Assembly (NCBI RefSeq): GCF_010015585.1
Contig: NW_022985077.1
Span: 306,012-370,011, forward strand
Length of the DNA: 64,000 nucleotides
From: Eremomyces bilateralis CBS 781.70
Lineage: Eukaryota; Ascomycota; Dothideomycetes; Eremomycetales; Eremomycetaceae
Direction of reading: 5' to 3'
A model generated the notes under the pieces. The model saw nothing but the letters and a program-made list of their open reading frames with translations, was not told the DNA's origin and did no database searches. Both the position numbers and the translations under genes were made by a program. This document shows positions 1 to 12,949 of the stretch, one piece after another. Within the stretch, counting starts at the first letter, position 1. Each line of letters starts with the position of its first letter.

Positions 1-483
1 GCTGATTAGGACGGAACCGAATGGCGAGGTTGTCCCGTACTGGGATCCGGGGGTTCCAGTTGATATATCCGGTGTCCAGGTTGAGGAGCGGCTGGTAGAA
101 CGGGAAGGGCGCCATGCGGTTCTGGTCCCACCCAAGGTTATAAAGGCTGCAAGACCGTACAAATGGTTGTCAGGGTAGTCCTATTGCCTCGCCAATGGTT
201 CCGCCAGCGTGCCGTAAGAGAAGGTAAGCTCCATGGCGTCAAAACTGCTCCCTGCGGGGCCATTCGGGAGACCAAAGCCTAATATGTGTTGTAGCAGCTC
301 GTTAGGGAGCGAGAGGAGCGGGGAGTAGGAAGGCTGCGTGGGAATGGTAATGTTTGTGACGGCTGGAGTATTATTATTAACCGTCGTATCTGCCCCTTTT
401 GCTTCCTCCTCCTCCTCCTCCTCCTCCTCCTCCCCCCAAGCGGTTATGACAAGAGGTATGTGGTTCGCCCAACGGCAGTTCAT
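1..483 (-). CDS. F-box-like protein, 3' part cut by window edge
   Basis: The gene starts at an ATG at 483 and runs leftward off the window. Exon 1 (483-188) opens with a short N-terminus, a run of ten Glu residues and a linker, then the stretch LLSLPNELLQHILGF (about residues 56-70). This matches the leucine/proline pattern at the start of F-box domains, which recruit proteins to SCF ubiquitin ligases. The frame is closed at 181-183 unless an intron is removed. Splicing 147-187 as a 41-nt GC-AG intron (GAG|GCAATA ... TTGCAG, with a CTGAC branch-like site) restores an open frame to position 1, reading SLYNLGWDQNRMAPF and onward. The rest of the protein lies outside the window. The F-box call rests on one short motif, so it is tentative. 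The open frame after the proposed intron is the best argument that the gene is real. Confidence 0.45.
404..433. repeat. (TCC)10 microsatellite
   Basis: Ten uninterrupted TCC triplets. On the minus strand they are GGA/GAG codons and give the ten-Glu tract of the F-box-like gene, so length changes would stay in frame. Confidence 0.95.
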
Positions 484-1124
484 GCGTGTCGGTTGGGGCT
501 ACTTGAACCACGGAATGCATTTCGCCAGACAAAGACTCTCGATGATATGAGCATATAATCAAACATGCATTCCTCGGCCCAACGTGGATCAGAGCTCTTT
601 TGAACAATCTATTATCAACCGGTATAGATGTAGACACGACGGTCGGATTCAGATTGTTTAGCATAGACAAAATCACGCCTCCGGCATTAGAGGGCTCCTT
701 GGAGTGTCTAATATGACAATGACGGGATGGGCAGAAGTCCGCGGGTGTTCCGCCAGCACCGTGCGGTGAATCCATCTGGATGGGCTTCATTCTCTCTGGC
801 ACGTCTATGGACAGAACAGAATATACGGGATACTAGTTTCCGTTCTAACGAGATGGTTGTGCTGCGTGTACGACTATCGGACAAGTGTTGGACCGCCTTG
901 GACGTTGGTCTGGTAAGGTGTAAGGGGTGGTCGGTTAGTAATCAGTTTGTCACGTGGATTGCTTGTTAGTTGTGGCCCGCTTGTTGGACCCTCCCCCTGT
1001 CCTCCCCGACGCGTCGGACGCGTCTTCCGAAATCTTCCCGATTTGGGATATTGGATTTACCCCCTCCTCAAAATAATGTTAAATAGCGAAAGCAATCGGA
1101 CCCATATCACTTCAGACATTGAAC
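484..1124. other. Divergent intergenic region between the F-box-like gene and thymidylate synthase
   Basis: About 640 bases without a convincing gene. The short open frames here begin at non-ATG codons or lack recognisable domains. The notable content is the pair of cell-cycle boxes at 1009-1023, listed separately. Confidence 0.6.
1009..1023 (+). promoter_or_regulatory. Two MluI cell-cycle boxes (MCB) upstream of thymidylate synthase
   Basis: ACGCGT occurs at 1009-1014 and again at 1018-1023, nine bases apart, inside GACGCGTCGGACGCGTC. The pair lies about 100 bases before the thymidylate synthase ATG. ACGCGT is the known binding site of the yeast MBF complex (Mbp1/Swi6), and yeast TMP1, encoding the same enzyme, is a standard MBF target at G1/S. 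Regulation of this gene by MBF is an inference from site and position. Confidence 0.7.
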
Positions 1125-2225
<1,101 letters not shown>

Positions 2226-2442
2226 AAGGGTTTCAACCCATGCCTTTTATGATAGGGAGATAGCAATGTATAAGAGGGCGTGGAATCCACCACTCCGAGG
2301 CTCCTAAGTCTATGACAACCACGCTGTGCCAATATCAATGTCGTAATATTTTGACGCCCCAAAGACATTCTGGGTATCCTAGAGAAGACATAGTAGACGT
2401 TCAAAACGCCGCGCAATGCATGATAAGATCGCTCCGCTACTG

Positions 2443-3354
2443 TTACCAGTCATAAATCCATCCGTTATGGTTCTGCATAAACTCTTCGCACGCCTGTCGA
2501 AGCGCGATATTCGGGCGCAAGTCAGATATGTGGAGGGGTTCTCGCGTGATAGGATCGGTAGGAGTTCGTTTCAGGTGCTCGAGAATAGTCGCTCGTTCAT
2601 AGGAGTTTCCATTCTTCGTGATCACCGGATCATGCATGATCTCGAAGGAGATCGTATCGACGAGGTGGTCCGGCACTTCCTGCACTCTGATCAACAAACA
2701 TCCATCCACACGCCGATCGAACCAACTTACCCGCCTCGTCAAATGTTCCGGATCCGCCATCCCAAACACGTTCCTCAACTCCTCCACCCGCAACCTTCCC
2801 ACGTCCTCACACCTCTCAATCTCCTCCCGCGCCCCCACCTCCCCAATCTCTCCCATCGCCTCCTTCTCCCGAATCTCCTCTACCTCCCCCTTCATCTCCC
2901 GCTCCAACTTCTCCGTCAACTCCCCCAGCAGCTCGTTCCGCCGCCGCAGCCGCTCCCGCTCCCGCATGTCCCACTTCGCCTTCTTGCACCGTAGCACTAG
3001 CGCGCTGATCGTGTACGCATTGACCGTCTGCGTCCGACTGCTGCAGCACAGCTCATACGCCGTCAGCGCGCTGGTAAGCGCTTCGTTCGGGTGGTGGAGC
3101 TCGAGCTGTGCCTGCGCGAGGTAGAAGTACGCTTTGAGGTTGTCGCGGAGGAGCTCGATGCTGCGGAGGCAGTCGTCGATCACCTCGGCGTGTTGCTGTA
3201 GGCGGAGTCGTGCGTTCGCTCGGTTCGTGTAGAGGAGGGGGTTGCTGGAGTTCTTCTGGATCGCTTGGCCGTAGAGGGCGGCGGCGGAGGCGTAGTCGCC
3301 GGCGCGGTAGGCGGTGTTGCCTTTCTCTTTGAGGGCCTCGGCGTGGTGGGCCAT
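2443..3354 (-). CDS. CHIP/STUB1-type TPR and U-box E3 ubiquitin ligase
   Basis: A single-exon frame of 303 residues, the same length as human CHIP. Residues about 5-110 form three tetratricopeptide repeats (KEKGNTAYRAGDYASAAALYGQAI, then NPLLYTNRANARLRLQQHAEVIDDC and LKAYFYLAQAQLELHHPNEAL), the clamp that binds the C-terminal EEVD of Hsp70/Hsp90. A charged helical region (about 125-195, rich in RRR, EEIREKE) follows and would be the coiled-coil dimer arm. Residues about 232-300 are a U-box (DTISFEIMHDPVITKNGNSYERATI, then TPTDPITREPL and LRPNIALRQACEEF), which recruits the E2 enzyme. The role inferred from the family is ubiquitylation of chaperone-bound misfolded proteins in the cytosol. The first ATG (3354) fits the family N-terminus. 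No intron is needed. Confidence 0.93.
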   Translation of the reverse strand: MAHHAEALKEKGNTAYRAGDYASAAALYGQAIQKNSSNPLLYTNRANARLRLQQHAEVIDDCLRSIELLRDNLKAYFYLAQAQLELHHPNEALTSALTAYELCCSSRTQTVNAYTISALVLRCKKAKWDMRERERLRRRNELLGELTEKLEREMKGEVEEIREKEAMGEIGEVGAREEIERCEDVGRLRVEELRNVFGMADPEHLTRRVSWFDRRVDGCLLIRVQEVPDHLVDTISFEIMHDPVITKNGNSYERATILEHLKRTPTDPITREPLHISDLRPNIALRQACEEFMQNHNGWIYDW

Positions 3355-4109
3355 AATGGGATTGAGTGCGGGGGATTAAGAATAGCGATGGGAAGATGCG
3401 GAGAGAACAAGTAACTTGCAGAGGCAGGATTGAGGTATAATATTAATGATCATTTTTGTCGTGATATAGTGATATAGTGATAAAGACCCGTAACCTGGAG
3501 TCAACACGCTGCGATTCGTCCTCGATCTTGCGCATCAGCTTACTGCTGAGGCTTGAGCCGGAGAGGAGACAAGACGACTTGGAAGGTTCTGGAACACGAT
3601 ATCGGTATGCACGGCATCAGACTGGTGTCTTTTTAGTCGATGTGGAATGCCCCGCAAACACACTGGCAACTTTGAACTTACGGACGGTACTTTCTAATCG
3701 TTGCTCCGAGCCTCTTACGGCAGTAAAGGCCGGAGAACCAGGGGCGAGGACCCTTATTCCCTCCATAATACCCGAACTTATGGTCCAGCAACTGGTGTGA
3801 TTGAACAAGGTCCCAGTATTTCGAGCTATCCATAACACCCTGATTTTGGAAGAATAGCTGTGATTGCTATTGAACTACGATCTAACTGTTGGCTGAGTGG
3901 TAGGTATACTAACAAAATCCTACGAAATCCTTCGAAATCGAATGGAGATTTCCCATCCATCCTCGTCCGTATTCCAGACAAAGTTCTATTACTCTACTGT
4001 AACATATGACAGATTCCATCTGACCCGAACGCCTAATCGCTTGACAGGTACCATATTCAACATAGTCCCATATACAAACCCAAACAATCGCTCGCTCCTC
4101 ATCTCCCGT
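3355..4109. other. Intergenic, nothing recognised
   Basis: About 750 bases between the starts of the CHIP-like gene and the end of the ABC transporter. A stretch near 3887-3900 (TTGGCTGAGTGGTAGG) resembles a tRNA A box, but no B box or cloverleaf follows. I see no gene here. Confidence 0.5.
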
Positions 4110-7100
4110 CTAATGCGTCTTCCCCAACCCCTGCAACGTCACCAACTCCGCATACCTCCCCTTCTTCGCCAACAGCTCCGAATGCGTCCCCTGCTCCACC
4201 ACCCTCCCCTGGTCGATCACATAGATCACATCCGCCTTCTGGATTGTGCTCAGCCGATGCGCCACTGCGATTGTCGTCCGCCCCTTCGCCGCCGCGTCCA
4301 ATGCCGCCTGCACGACTTTCTCCGACTCGGAGTCCAGCGCACTGGTGGCTTCGTCGAGGAGGAGGATGCGGGGGTTGCGGATCAGCGCGCGAGCGATGGC
4401 GATGCGCTGTTTCTGGCCGCCGGAGAGCAAGGTGCCTTTGCTGCCGCAGACCGTGTTGAAGCCGTCACTGTGGGGTGATGTTAGCATGCCGATTTTTATT
4501 TATGAAAAGGAATCGATGGGGAAACTTACGGTAAACTCATGACGAATTCGTAGATGTTCGCGTCTTGGCATGCCTTGACGATTTCGTCCTCGGTGACATC
4601 GGGGTTGTCGGCGCCCAGGAGGATGTTCTCCCGGATCGTGCCTTGGTACAGCGTCGGCTCCTGGCTGACGAGCGCGAGGAAATTCCGGTAGTTGTTGATA
4701 TTCATGCTCGAGATCTCCTTGCCGTCCACGTAAATCCCGCCGACCAACGGGTCGTAGAATCGCTCGAGCAGCGCAATGGTCGTCGACTTGCCGCACCCGG
4801 ACGCGCCTACTAAGGCGACGTATTGGCCGGGCTGGACGGTCAGGTTCAACCCGCGAAGGACGGGGGTTTCGGGTCGCGTGGGATATCGGAAATGGACATC
4901 TCGGAACTCGATGGAGCCGTCGATATTCTTCAACTGCTCCCCATCGGTGGACCACGAGTCGATTGCCGGCGTTCGGTCGAAGAGTCGCTTCATCTCCGTC
5001 GCCGCCTGCTTCGCCTTGCCCATATCCGGCGCGAACGAGAAGATAGTCCCGGCCGACTGCGCGCCGAAGATGACCGCGGTGAACGCCACGAAGAATTGGA
5101 ACATGGAATACTCTCCCGTCGCGATCAGCTGCCCGCCGTACCAGAATCCCAGCGCGAAGCACAGGAAGCTCAGGCTCTGCGACGCCGCGTAGAGCGAGCT
5201 GCTCTTCAGCACGCTATTCAGGCTCTTCTGCCCCTGGTCCACGAGCTGTTGGTGGTAGTTCTCCCAGACGTCCGCCTCCCGGGTCAGGGACGCGACGGTT
5301 CGGATTGCGGAGGTCGCCTCGCATGCGTACCCGGCGGACGCCTCGTATGCCTTCTTGGCGCGTGCTTGGAACCGCGCGAGCATCCAGAAGCGGAGGAAGC
5401 CGCAGAAGAGGAGGACGGGGATCGTGGCAGTGCAGACGAGACCGAGCTTCCAGGCGAGGGCGATGGCGAGGGTGGTTGCGGCGATTAGCGTGGTGCTAAC
5501 GAGGAGGATTGTCCCTAGCGTTGAGCCCGAAAGGCCTGCGAGGTGCGTGGTTTCGGTACTGAGGAAGCTCGTCAGCGCGCCCGCGGTGTTCTCATCCTTG
5601 TCGAAGAAGGCGATGTCCTGGCGGAGCATGTTCCGGAACGCCCGGTCGCGGGCGCGGTGCGTCAGTTTTTCGGAGCAGTATGCGAACGTGAGACCGGAGC
5701 CGACGAAGCCGATCAGCTGAACGAAGGCAAGCATCAGATACATTAGGGACCAGAAGTTCACTTCGCTGCGCAGCTCGCCATACTGTGGAGGAGGTAGAGA
5801 CAGCGCGGCGATGTTCTTCGCGAAGAAGACGGCTTGGGTGGGATTCCCGCATCCGCTAATAATGGAGAAAATCACACCGGCCACCATCACATGCCATTCG
5901 GGGGCGTTGAACGAAGCCGTAGTCTTGATGAGAACCCACAAGCCGTAGCGCTGCTCTTCCTCCGGTTTCTTCTTCGCCAACTCGACACTCGCTTTGCTCT
6001 TGCCGGTATCGATGCGTCTCAACCGCGCTGGATCGTCGTCATCCGGATCGGCTTCGAACCCCTGGCCGTTCTCGTCGGATCCGCTGGTCCTCATGCCGAG
6101 CTTCTCGCCATTGTATTGGTCGAGGATCGACGCGTCCTCGGATTCGGTTGCGGCGGCGGCATCGGTATCAGCTGCGAGCCTCTGGGCCTCGACGAGGTTA
6201 TAGTATGCTCCCTTTGTCTCCAAAAGATCGTCATGTGTTCCTTGTTCAACGATCCTGCCTTCTTGCATGACCACAATATTGTCTGCTGTCTTGATGGTAG
6301 ACAAACGATGCGCGATAACGATCGTTGTTCGGCCCTTCGCCGCCGTATCCAATGCCGCTTGTACAACACCTTCGCTTTTGGTGTCGAGAGCCGAGGTTGC
6401 TTCATCGAGAAGCAAGATCTTTGGGTCGCTAACCATGGCCCGAGCAATTGCAATACGTTGCTTCTGACCACCCGAGAGGAGGAACCCTCGCTCTCCGACA
6501 TGCGTCTGATAGCCTTCAGGCAAGTTTGTGATGAAGTCGTGCGCATTCGCCTGTCTCGCCGCCGCCTCAACCAGCTTCGTGGTTTCTTCCTCGCTGAGAT
6601 GCTCATGCGGAGTGCCGAGCAGACCATGCCGGATGTTTCCTTGGATCGTTGTAGCGAAGAGAATGGGTTCTTGCTGGACCAGAGAAACGTGTTGTCGAAG
6701 CCATTTCAGACTCAGATCTTGGACGTTGTGCCCATCGAGAAGCACTTCGCCTCCAACCGGGTCATAGAAGCGCTCTACGAGTCCGACGACTGTACTCTTC
6801 CCAGATCCTGATGCGCCGACGAGTGCAGTCGTCTTTCCGGCCGGAACCATCAAGTTGATGCCGTCCATCACCACCACTTCGGGCCTGGAAGGGTAGATAT
6901 GCTTGATGTTCCGCAGCTCCACGGTTCCTTCGAAGGTATCAAGTTTCTTGCCCTCGTCCCTCGTGGGGTCAATCGGAGAAACTCGGTCAATGGCACTGTA
7001 GATTTTCTGGGCAGCCGCCACCCCGGTGGTAAATGCCTTCGCATTCGGAGCGACGTTCCCGATCGCGAAAGCGCCAATGATGACCGCGAAGAGGATGGTC

Positions 7101-8272
7101 AGGAGATCCGCGAGGTTCGTCTCTCCAGCGACAAGCAAACGGGAGCCTTCCCAGAACGCCAAACCATAGCTGAGGTAGACGAGCGTCATCATGCCCGCGA
7201 CCATGATTCCCAGAACACTCTGCATCTTCTTCCCCCATTTCTCTGCCTCCTGTAGATGTATATCGTACTGCTTCGCGAGTTTATCCTGGGTATTGAATGC
7301 CGTCGCGTTTCGGATGGAGCTGAGGACTTCCTCCGCAACGGAGCCCCCTTTCGCGTAGGATTCTTGCGCTTTCGTGCTCCATTTAACAATGAACGTCGAT
7401 CCTGCCCCCATAACAGCGACAATCGCAAACACCACGGAGCTCATGATCAAGGTAAGCTTCCAGTATTTGACGAAGCCAATGACGAACGCGGTCAGGAAGG
7501 TCGCAATTGCAGTCAAAGTCAAGCCGACTTTCTCGGAGATTCCATCCTGAACCAAGTTCGTGTCCGCGGTTATACGGGTGGTGATCTCTCCAGCGCCGAG
7601 CATATCGAAGAAGGCGATGTTCTGGCGCAGCATGGCCGCCAGGTAGTGTTCGCGCACCTTCTGTGCGATATGCTCGCCCACGTAGATGAAACCAGCTGTC
7701 GCGATGTAGGTCGCCACGAATTCACCTATGGCGAGATAGACGAAGTAAAGAATCATGCCCCCGAGCTGGCCTTTGAACGCACTCAGGCTTGCGTTCCCGT
7801 TGAAGAAGTCTTGAAATTGCCCAGCGAGTTGTCCGAATATGATCTGCGCGTGCTGTCAGTTTCCCATCTCTACAAGAGCGGTTCTAGGGGAAGGACTCAC
7901 TGTCATCAATGGCAAGGCAGCACCTGCACCAATCGCCATGATGGCGCTGACTACAAGGATGATCAAGTCATTGCGAGTCGCGTAGCGGTACAACGCCGTA
8001 TATCCGACCTGGACGTCCGGCGTGTCCAGTTGCCTCTTCAAGATCGCACGTTCGTGGTCCGGGAGATGTTTGAAGGGATCGTTCTCATCTTTAGGGACCT
8101 CCACTTTAGAATCCAGCTTCGAGAGTGCTAGAGCCTCCCCATCCTGGACAACTGGGGCGGGTGCTTGTGATGCTAGAACCTTTTCAACATCGGCAGTAGA
8201 GTTAGGAGCTGTGGTCTGGTCGTCCACCTCCGATGTTGGTGGTATCTTCTTCTCGTCGCCGATCGCCGACAT
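4110..8272 (-). CDS. ABCB full-size multidrug transporter (P-glycoprotein type)
   Basis: Three exons: 8272-7902 side ending at 7901, 7843-4530 and 4467-4110, with GT-AG introns 7844-7900 (57 nt) and 4468-4529 (62 nt). They give 1,347 residues, the size of Aspergillus Mdr1/AtrD-type pumps. The order is TMD1-NBD1-TMD2-NBD2. NBD1 has Walker [10 protein letters not shown] (about residue 467), LSGGQKQR and [14 protein letters not shown]2 has [17 protein letters not shown] and [14 protein letters not shown]. Both carry the H-loop AHRLST. The linker after NBD1 is acidic ([12 protein letters not shown]). The last intron falls inside NBD2 just before [11 protein letters not shown]. The family exports hydrophobic drugs and toxins across the plasma membrane using ATP. 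The start is the ATG at 8272. A GTG two codons upstream is in frame but unlikely. Whether this is the ortholog of a named pump cannot be settled here. Confidence 0.95.
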
Positions 8273-10537
8273 GGTCACGTTGGTTCAAGAAGTTGGAACA
8301 AATGGTATGTATCAAGGACGAGCCCTCGTCCAATCGAATGGAGGAGTGCCCTAAGAAAGGAAAACGAATTCACGTAAAGAGAATAGGAGGCCTGTGTAAA
8401 TATGGTTCATCGACATCAATCTCCTGTCATGGCAAAACGGTGAATGGAGATATCAGGACCAACTGATCTTTATGGTGTAATGCTAGGAAGAAGCCCTTTG
8501 ATGGTGAGCCCCGCAATGTTCAAGACCTCACCAGCAGCGACAATCGCAATAAAGAGTGAAAGTTGACCGAGTCCTGGATTGAACGTGGAAATATTTCCTG
8601 TGTCAATGATCAAGAAAAAGGAAAAGTTCTGCCTGAAATGAAATATGCATCATGGTGTCAACAGGGTAAATGCGGAAACTGTTCTGGTGAGTGGTGAGTG
8701 GTGAGTCCGTGAGTGAATACGAATTGTGTAACAGTGCAAGGGCCCATCGGCGGTTGTGAAAGACCGATATTCGCCCCGTAGCAGGGAGGCGTGAGCTAGC
8801 CGTCTGTTATCCATACAGACCATTCACAGTACGTACGTAAACGTCGTATTTGCCATATTCGACACTAGTTAGTAGCACTTATTGTCTTGCTTAATCTTGA
8901 TTCCAGGCTCCAGCTTTCCCCGTGTCAAATTCCCACCCATCCTCCGGGGATCTGGCCGCCCGCCTCTGTGTGCGGGAGAGGCGTGATTCCAAGCATCGAG
9001 GGTCCAAGGGTCCAAAGACTCCAGGTCCCAGGGAAGTGCGTACTCTGTATTGCTCGGAAGCCATTTGTTGATGCGGCAACTAAAGTCCACAAGGCGATGC
9101 ACAAGCATTGGAAGCTTTTCTGCCTTCCGATTTATGAAAGGTCGGATTTGCCCCTAGCCTGGAATCCAGATGCATAAATGGATAAATTTCGGAACTTGTT
9201 CTCTACGCTGTAACGTCAAACGTGCAAGAGGTACGGAGTACAGTAATTCGATACCTATTATTGGGATACCGGTAGATGACCCTCCGACTGTCCCCCGTAC
9301 TCGGGGTAATATCAATGGATCCCACGAGCACGGAAGCGTCGCCAACCGAGAAAGCCACGTCGAACATTGATGGCTTGAGAGTTGAGAATTGAGATTGGTA
9401 TCCTCAGCTCTGGGAATAACTGCAGGATGGAATAGTACAGGTCTCCACTCTCGATGCAAACCTGCGATTTACGAAACGCAGATCCATGACTGCCCTGCGC
9501 GGGTATGCCCCTAGTTGCGAGATGCAAGATGCTTTGCTCAGCGGCTCAACCGTCGTCAGACGGCCGAGAGACCGAGAAGCGGCCACCCGGGACGCCAGAA
9601 CAGGCCATCGCCTACGGCTCGCTCCCCCCAGTGCCCACTAAGCCAGAAGGGATCTTTGGGACTCAGGCGTAACCGAGACGCCAACACCATTGAACCCGAC
9701 TGGATAGAGCGACGGGAAGTTTTCTAAATTCATAAATCCAGTGCGACTGATTGAGTCACTGCGCATCTCAAGATTCTCAACCACCCCGATGACTCATCGA
9801 ATCGGGATCATCATATAAAATTTCCGACTTGGTGTGACCGTGAACGGAGGTACGTAACAGCAGTTTCCCGTTTGGGAAGGGTGGAATGTTGATCGATTCG
9901 AAACTCGAAAGAGACCGGATGAATAATACTACTGGTTCAGTCGGCCAATGAACACTGTGGAACTGACGTGACGACGGACCTTATGACAGCATCCTCCGAA
10001 CCACTTACGGCGCTCAAATGTTGTATTTTGGAATGGTGTACGCAGTATGCACCCTGGATGTATATCTCCAAGCTGGAGAACTGACGCAAACTTGCAATTG
10101 GTCGTGACGTATGTGGATCTGCTGAGCAGGCAGCACGTCTCCAACCCACGAATAGATATTGAGACCTTGCGTCCTCGTGGGGAGGCGAATCAGAGCAAGG
10201 GAGTATTAGTAGTGTGGTATGCAAGTAGTACTAGTTAGGTGTGGTCAGTGGTGGGACATCTAATGTTGGGAAACTCATTTCCGAAGGTGGATATAACTCG
10301 ATGCGATACTGAAAGGGGTTAAGGTCTCGGGCAGCACTCATCTCGTCTTCACTGCACCGATGCAAATATATGGTAAGGATAGTAGTTACCCTCAATACCT
10401 ATGATACCTATGATATCTATGCTAGCTACTTAGTAGCCACGATGGATATGTGTTATCCAGAAGACTAGTTCCTCATGGTTCACTCTGCCCCGCCGACGAA
10501 CTGCTCCGAACCCGCCACATGAAAAGCACGTCTCCGA
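8273..10537. other. 2.3-kb intergenic region upstream of the ABC transporter
   Basis: No convincing gene. Small open frames here have no recognisable motif. A short GGTGAGT-type direct repeat sits near 8686-8715, and three diverged copies of ACCTATGAT lie near 10390-10420. The stretch contains the transporter promoter on its left side and the 3' flank of the oligopeptidase on its right. Confidence 0.5.
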
Positions 10538-12949
10538 TCAGTTCAATCCCAGCTCTTTATAGAACGACTCCGTGCTAGGCTCCCGCCCAAGGAACTCCCT
10601 CAACGACTCCATCTCCTCCCGACTTCCGCCCTTTTCGAGAACCGTATGTCGATATCTCCTTCCTTCCTTTCCGTTCATCGGATCCTTGGCGAAGACGGAG
10701 TGAAACATGTCCGCGCTGTAAACTTGGGAGCTAAACCATGGCGTTAGCGTGGTCGCTCGGGACGCGTTGGGAGGGAGGCGGAACTTACTAGAGATAGCCG
10801 TAGTACCCGGCATCGTAGCCGCCGATCAAGTGTCCGAAGGTTGCTAGATGGTGTTAGAGGTCGGTTCAGAAGGCAGAGGGGGATACTCACATTGGCCGTT
10901 CGCCCAGTTCCACCCCTTCCCATCAACCTCCAGCCCCTGTAGCCTCGCAATCTCGTGCCTCAGCTGATTATACAGCACAGTCGGGTCGAGCTTCACCACC
11001 TCATCATGGCTCGAGGGCGTATGCACCGTCATATCATAGATCCCAAAGTGCAGCTGGCGCAAATTGAACATCGCCGCATTGACATGCTTCGTCCGCACCA
11101 ACTTCTCCAGCAGCGCATCCGGGATCTGCTCCTCGGGCGCCGCGTTCCCCTTCTCCGCCTCCGGCAGCCCATCCTTCCACGCCGCGGCGAGGTCGGGGCT
11201 CAGGTAGCTGTAGTGCTTGCTGAGGGCCTTCAGCTGTGCGGGGTCCCAGCACCAGTTCTCCAGCATCTGGGAGGGCGCTTCGACGAAGTCGCGCACGGTG
11301 TTGGTGCCGTGGAAACGGGAGTACGTGGTGCGGGAGACGAGGTCGTGGATGCCGTGGCCGAGTTCGTGGAATAGCGTGACGACCTCATCGTGTTGGAGGA
11401 GAGAGGGTTTCTTGGGCGTGGGCTTGCTGAAGTTGCAGACCAGGGCGGTGGCCGGATAGCGGCGGGTGGTGGAGTTGACTTGGAAGCCCTATAGAATGTG
11501 AGTGGGTGAAAAAAGCGATCAGTGTTGTACTTGGGGTGGGACGTACCGGTTGCAGGTTGAAGTTCGCCGCGTGCCCATATTTCCCGTCGCGAGGATGAAG
11601 GTCGAGGTAGAGGTAACCGACGAATTCGCTGCCTTCACCCTCGTCGTCCCAGACGCTGAAAAGCGCGACGTCTTCATGCCAAACAATGTCTTTTCCGTTG
11701 CCGGATGAGCTGACAGCATCTCGGTCTGCTCCGGTCAGTTCGACAAAGACGAGGCCAAAGATCTCTTCGAAGATATGAAGCATCCCACGAATGGTCGTCT
11801 GCAAGGGGAAATAGTCCGCAATCTTCTCGTGGTCGACCTCGTAATCCTTCTCCACCAACAAGCGATCGTAGAATCGGTGATCCCAGAGATAGTAGCGTCC
11901 GTCGAAGGTTTGCGCCTTGCCGCGAGCCTTCAAATCCTCCTCCTTCATTTTCAGCAGCGTAGCGATCTCCTTCAAGCCACCTGGACCTAGACGCTTCCTC
12001 AGATCTCCAAGGAAGTCGTCCACCGTCTTCGTCGTCTTCGCCATCTTGTCCTCGATCCTAAACTGCGCATGATTCTCGTACCCCAGAAGCCTCGCTGCCT
12101 CATCCCGCAGTTCAATCGCCTCTTTGAACAGCGGAACATTGGTGTTGCACTTGTTCTCGTTGTCCACGAAGACCTTCTTGCGCACATCGGGGCTCACGGC
12201 GTACTTGAGCGTGGGGAAGAGATCCGGATACTTGAACGTCAACCGAATTTTGCCCTCATTCTCGCCCGTACCTTTCTCCAGATTATTCACCACATCGGCC
12301 GGGACGCCCTCCAGATCCTGTGGCGTGAACCAAATGCCTCCGTTCTCCTCATTGAGCGTCTTTTGGAATTCAATGCTCAGCTCGCTCAGCCGCTTCTTGA
12401 TCTCCTTGAACCGGTCGCGCTTCGGTCCCGCGGGGATGTTCAACCCGTTCCGGACGAAGTTCTTGTGGTCTTTCTCGAGCAACCGGCGGGACTCCGGGTC
12501 GAGCGGCTCGTTCTTCTTGAGCACCGCATCGACAATCTTGAAGACATCTTCGCGCATCGACGACTCGATGCCGAAGTCGTCGAGCATCTTCTCGGCTTCG
12601 GTGCTAGCGTCACGGAGCTCCTTGGAGGTGCTGACCGCCTGGTAGAACCCGATGATGTGCGATTCGAGGGCCATGGTGTTGTCGTCGACGGCCATCGGGA
12701 GGTTGACGTTTCGGAAGGTAGCGCTAGAGGCATCATTGTCCGCGACGACCTTGTCTTGCACGGATTTGGATTGGGCGATCTATCATCATGTCAACCAACA
12801 ATCCCCATGTGATATTGCATGAGGAGCAACATCGCCTCGGAACTCACCAGCCTCTCCGTAACCTTGATCAAACTCTCTGGAGTGGCTGTGAAGGTCGGCG
12901 GAGCCTGCGGCGGCTTGCGATACCGCTCCGGGACCTGTGCCCCCGTCAT
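10538..12949 (-). CDS. mepB: M3-family metallo-oligopeptidase (MepB/saccharolysin/thimet type)
   Basis: A zinc endopeptidase that cuts short peptides in the cytosol or organelles. Five exons: 12949-12848, 12779-11547, 11488-10891, 10843-10789 and 10730-10538. The introns are 68, 58, 47 and 58 nt and all are in frame, giving 726 residues, usual for the family. The zinc motif HELGHGIHDL is at residues 486-495, with the third ligand region in FVEAPSQMLENWCWD and the substrate-binding GHLIGGYDAGYYGYLYSQVY spanning exons 4 and 5. The N-terminus from the chosen ATG (MTGAQVPERYRKPPQAPPTF) looks like that of fungal MepB proteins. The frame is open for 105 further codons upstream of this ATG, starting at a GTG, and includes a hydrophobic helix. 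That extension has no ATG and is treated as 5' leader (see findings). The symbol is by family resemblance. Confidence 0.93.

Noticed and set aside
3880-3960. A-box-like GGCTGAGTGG
   Set aside because: No matching B box or cloverleaf follows within tRNA distance.
4823-8131. Several 200-325-codon plus-strand frames across the ABC transporter
   Set aside because: All are antisense shadows of the conserved ABC gene.
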